A DNA stretch of 64,000 nt from Cellulosimicrobium funkei (GTDB lineage: Bacteria > Actinomycetota > Actinomycetes > Actinomycetales > Cellulomonadaceae). This document shows positions 61,762 to 64,000 of the stretch, piece after piece. The translations under genes and the position numbers were made by a program. Every line of letters starts with the position of its first letter. Position 1 is the stretch's first letter. Under the pieces are notes generated by a model. The model had not been told where the DNA came from. It saw only the letters and a program-made list of their open reading frames with translations, and did no database searches. The stretch lies in contig NZ_JNBQ01000001.1 of assembly GCF_001019615.1 (NCBI RefSeq), positions 1-64,000 on the forward strand, read 5' to 3'.

Positions 61762-61805
61762 TTGCCGAGCCCACCCCGGAGTGAATTAAGGTGAGGGTAA
61801 CCTCA
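61762..61805 (+). promoter_or_regulatory. Promoter with iron box (IdeR/DtxR site) of the siderophore permease operon
   Basis: TTGCCG (61762-61767), 17 bases and ATTAAG (61785-61790) are a plausible promoter. The 19-mer at 61787-61805 (TAAGGTGAGGGTAACCTCA) matches the DtxR/IdeR consensus at 15 of 19 positions and covers the -10 region, so iron-loaded IdeR should block transcription. Confidence 0.85.
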
Positions 61806-61853
61806 CTCGCAGACGACCGACCGGGCACGCGCCCCCGAGCAGATCCGAGCACC

Positions 61854-62948
61854 ATGACCTCGCCCGCGACCGCCGACGCGCCGGCCGGCGTCCCCGACGG
61901 GACGCTCCGGCCCGCGACGGACCGCGACGACCGACCGGCCGGGGTCGCCCGCACCAACGCGGGGCGCAGCCTCGGGCTCCTCGTCGCCGTCGTGGTCCTC
62001 GTGCTCGCGATCGTGCTCAGCCTGGTCGTCGGCTCCAAGCCGGTCCCGCTCGGCACCGTCTGGGACGCGCTCACCGGGTACGACGGCTCGGGCGACCACG
62101 TGATCATCCGCGACCTGCGGCTGCCGCGCACGATCGTCGGCCTCCTGGTCGGCGCCGCGCTCGGGGTCTCGGGCGGGCTCATCCAGGCCATGACGCGCAA
62201 CCCGCTGGCCGACCCGGGCATCCTCGGCGTCAACGCCGGAGCCGCGTTCGCCGTCGTGCTCGCGGTCGCGTTCCTCGGGTTCACGGACATCCAGTCCTTC
62301 ATCTGGTTCGCGTTCGCCGGGGCGGTCGTGGCGACCGTCGCGGTCTACGCCATCGGGTCGCAGGGGCGCGGGGGAGCGACGCCGGTGCGCCTGACCCTCG
62401 CGGGCGTCGCGCTCGGGGCGGTCCTGGGCGGCATCTCGCAGGGCATCACGCTGCTCGACCCCGCGGCGTTCGACCGCATGCGCTTCTGGGGTGCCGGCTC
62501 GCTCGCCGGGCGCACGATGGAGATGGCCGGCACGATCGCGCCGTTCGTCGTGGTCGGGCTCGTCATCGCGCTCGTCGTCGCCCGCCCGCTCAACACCATC
62601 GCGCTCGGCGACGACCTCGCGAGCTCGCTCGGCGCCCACGTCGGGCGCACGCGCATCCTCGTCGGCGTCGCGGTCATGCTGCTGTGCGGCGCCGCGACGG
62701 CGGCCGCCGGGCCGATCGCGTTCGTCGGGCTCATGGTGCCGCACGTCGCGCGCTGGACGGTCGGCCCCGACCAGCGCTGGATCCTCCCGTACTCGGCCGT
62801 GCTCGCGCCGGTCCTGCTGCTCGTGTCCGACGTCGTCGGCCGCGTCGTCGTCATGCCCGGCGAGCTCCAGGTCGGGATCGTCACCGCGTTCGTCGGCGCC
62901 CCCGCCCTCATCGCGCTCGTGCGCCGCTCGAAGGCGAGCGGGCTGTGA
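61854..62948 (+). CDS. Iron-siderophore ABC transporter permease (FecCD family), first subunit
   Basis: FecCD permease of 364 residues with about nine or ten spans. LRLPRTIVGLLVGAALGVSG, IQAMTRNPLADPGILGVNAG and the C-terminal GPIAFVGLMVPHVAR are family signatures. It should pair with the next gene to import a ferric siderophore. Expression is probably iron-repressed through the upstream iron box. The stop overlaps the next GTG. Confidence 0.95.
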   Translation: MTSPATADAPAGVPDGTLRPATDRDDRPAGVARTNAGRSLGLLVAVVVLVLAIVLSLVVGSKPVPLGTVWDALTGYDGSGDHVIIRDLRLPRTIVGLLVGAALGVSGGLIQAMTRNPLADPGILGVNAGAAFAVVLAVAFLGFTDIQSFIWFAFAGAVVATVAVYAIGSQGRGGATPVRLTLAGVALGAVLGGISQGITLLDPAAFDRMRFWGAGSLAGRTMEMAGTIAPFVVVGLVIALVVARPLNTIALGDDLASSLGAHVGRTRILVGVAVMLLCGAATAAAGPIAFVGLMVPHVARWTVGPDQRWILPYSAVLAPVLLLVSDVVGRVVVMPGELQVGIVTAFVGAPALIALVRRSKASGL

Positions 62949-64000
62949 GCGCCCCGGTCCGGGACGACGCGCCCGTAGGCCCGTCCGTGCGCGGCGGCGG
63001 CGTGCACCGCGTCGACTTCGGCCGCCCCACGCGGGTGGTGCGCGCACTCGGCGGCCGCGCGAGCCTCCGGCTCGACCTGCGCACGCTCGGCGTGTGCGCG
63101 GTGCTGCTGCTCGTCGCGCTCGCGATCGGCGTCGTCGCGCTGACCACCGGCGACTACCCGCTCACGGTCCCGCAGGTCCTCCAGGCGCTCGTGGGGGCGG
63201 CCGACGGTCCCGTCCACATGGTCGTCGTGGAGTGGCGCCTGCCGCGCGCGCTCATGGCGCTCGTGCTCGGGGCGGCGCTCGGCGCGAGCGGCGCGATCTT
63301 CCAGTCCCTCACGCGCAACCCGCTCGGCAGCCCCGACGTCATCGGGTTCAACACCGGCGCGTACACGGGCGCGCTCGTCGTCATCATGCTGCTCGGCGGC
63401 GGGTACGTCGGTGTCGCGGCGGGCGCGCTCGTCGGCGGCATCGTCACCGCGGGGGTCGTGTACCTCCTGGCGTACCGGCGCGGGGTCCAGGGGTTCCGGC
63501 TCATCATCGTCGGCATCGCCGTGTCCGCGATGCTCGCGTCCGTCAACCAGTGGCTCATCATCAAGGCGGACCTCGAGACCGCGATGGCGGCCGCCGTGTG
63601 GGGCGCCGGGTCGCTCAACGGCATGACCTGGGCGCAGGCCGTGCCCGCGTGCGTGCTCGCGGCGCTCCTCGCGCTGCCGCTCGTGTGGCTCGCGCCGCGC
63701 ATGGGGCTGCTGGAGCTCGGGGACGACGCCGCGGCCGCCCTCGGCCTGCGCAGCGAGCGGGTGCGCCTCGCCCTCGTCATCGTCGGCGTCGCGCTCACGG
63801 CGCTCGTCACCGCGGCGGCCGGGCCCATCGCGTTCGTCGCGCTCGCCGCCCCGCAGCTCGCGCGCCGCCTCACGGGCGCCGCGGGCGTGCGGATCCTCCC
63901 CGCCGCCGTCATGGGCGCCGTCCTGCTCGCGGCGAGCGACCTCGTCGCCCAGCGCGCGTTCGCGCCCACCCAGCTCCCGGTCGGCGTCGTCACCGTGAGC
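62945..64000 (+). CDS. Iron-siderophore ABC transporter permease (FecCD family), second subunit, partial
   Basis: Open from GTG 62945 to the window edge (352 codons, no stop), so cut at its 3' end by only a little. Family signatures VEWRLPRALMALVLGAALGA, QSLTRNPLGSPDVIGFNTG and the GPIAFVALAAPQLAR segment are present. It is coupled to the first permease by GTGA. The ATPase and binding protein are expected beyond the window. Confidence 0.94.
   Translation, partial: MSAPVRDDAPVGPSVRGGGVHRVDFGRPTRVVRALGGRASLRLDLRTLGVCAVLLLVALAIGVVALTTGDYPLTVPQVLQALVGAADGPVHMVVVEWRLPRALMALVLGAALGASGAIFQSLTRNPLGSPDVIGFNTGAYTGALVVIMLLGGGYVGVAAGALVGGIVTAGVVYLLAYRRGVQGFRLIIVGIAVSAMLASVNQWLIIKADLETAMAAAVWGAGSLNGMTWAQAVPACVLAALLALPLVWLAPRMGLLELGDDAAAALGLRSERVRLALVIVGVALTALVTAAAGPIAFVALAAPQLARRLTGAAGVRILPAAVMGAVLLAASDLVAQRAFAPTQLPVGVVTVS

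Noticed and set aside
1-64000. tRNA, rRNA, prophage or insertion-sequence genes
   Set aside because: None was recognised on either strand; no transposase, integrase or tRNA-like cloverleaf was seen.

Overview
The window is very GC-rich (roughly three quarters G+C by eye), uses GTG starts often, and carries an IdeR/DtxR regulator, a glycine riboswitch, Arr-type rifampin ADP-ribosyltransferase and many leaderless-looking promoters. Together with secreted glycanases (a GH87 alpha-1,3-glucanase and a GH18 chitinase) this points to a soil actinobacterium of the order Micrococcales, most like the Cellulosimicrobium/Cellulomonas/Isoptericola group. The taxon is inferred from composition and gene content, not from a marker gene. 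It looks like chromosomal housekeeping and catabolic DNA: I see no rRNA, tRNA, phage, insertion sequence or CRISPR array.

Layout. 1-5 kb: the end of an unknown gene, ideR, a PadR regulator with its membrane partner, zapE and clpX. 5-15 kb: a membrane protein with an M20 amidohydrolase, a glyoxalase-like protein, a frameshifted small gene, an epimerase/acid-sugar dehydratase pair, a membrane-lipase fusion, the GH87 glucanase, a small P-loop kinase and a Nudix hydrolase. 15.7-21.3 kb: a signalling block of a stand-alone LuxR-type HTH, a small unknown protein, an Hpt protein, a receiver-only regulator and a large hybrid histidine kinase, which runs into a pyruvoyl arginine decarboxylase and an acetyltransferase-like gene. 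21.3-26.4 kb: gcvP-gcvT-gcvH behind a tandem glycine riboswitch. 26.5-45 kb: a heterodimeric ABC exporter with an SdpI-like protein, a formate/nitrite channel, a malate-dehydrogenase/ACT fusion, assorted enzymes and regulators, the chitinase, Arr, VanZ, a low-molecular-weight phosphatase and an NmrA-like protein.

45.06-45.52 kb is a 457-base gap with no ordinary gene. It holds a 12-codon reading frame behind an unusually long Shine-Dalgarno sequence, followed by RNA that can fold in mutually exclusive ways and ends in a compact three-way junction and a terminator. This is the best candidate in the window for something undescribed. 45.5-47.6 kb: an MFS exporter divergent from an HxlR regulator. 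47.7-57.4 kb: one tightly overlapping operon (LIV-type ABC transporter, Gfo/Idh/MocA dehydrogenase, DUF993 protein, sugar isomerase/epimerase) divergent from a LacI regulator with two operators between them; the DUF993 gene is frameshifted at a seven-G run. 58.4-61 kb: a WXG100-like three-gene unit. The window ends with idi and an iron-siderophore permease pair under an iron box that matches the IdeR protein encoded at the other end.

Two repeat families run through the window: long terminator hairpins that share sequence (14.5, 45.5 and 47.7 kb), and a 21-base GAGGTAGAGG repeat found inside gcvP and at the end of a flavin-binding-protein gene.
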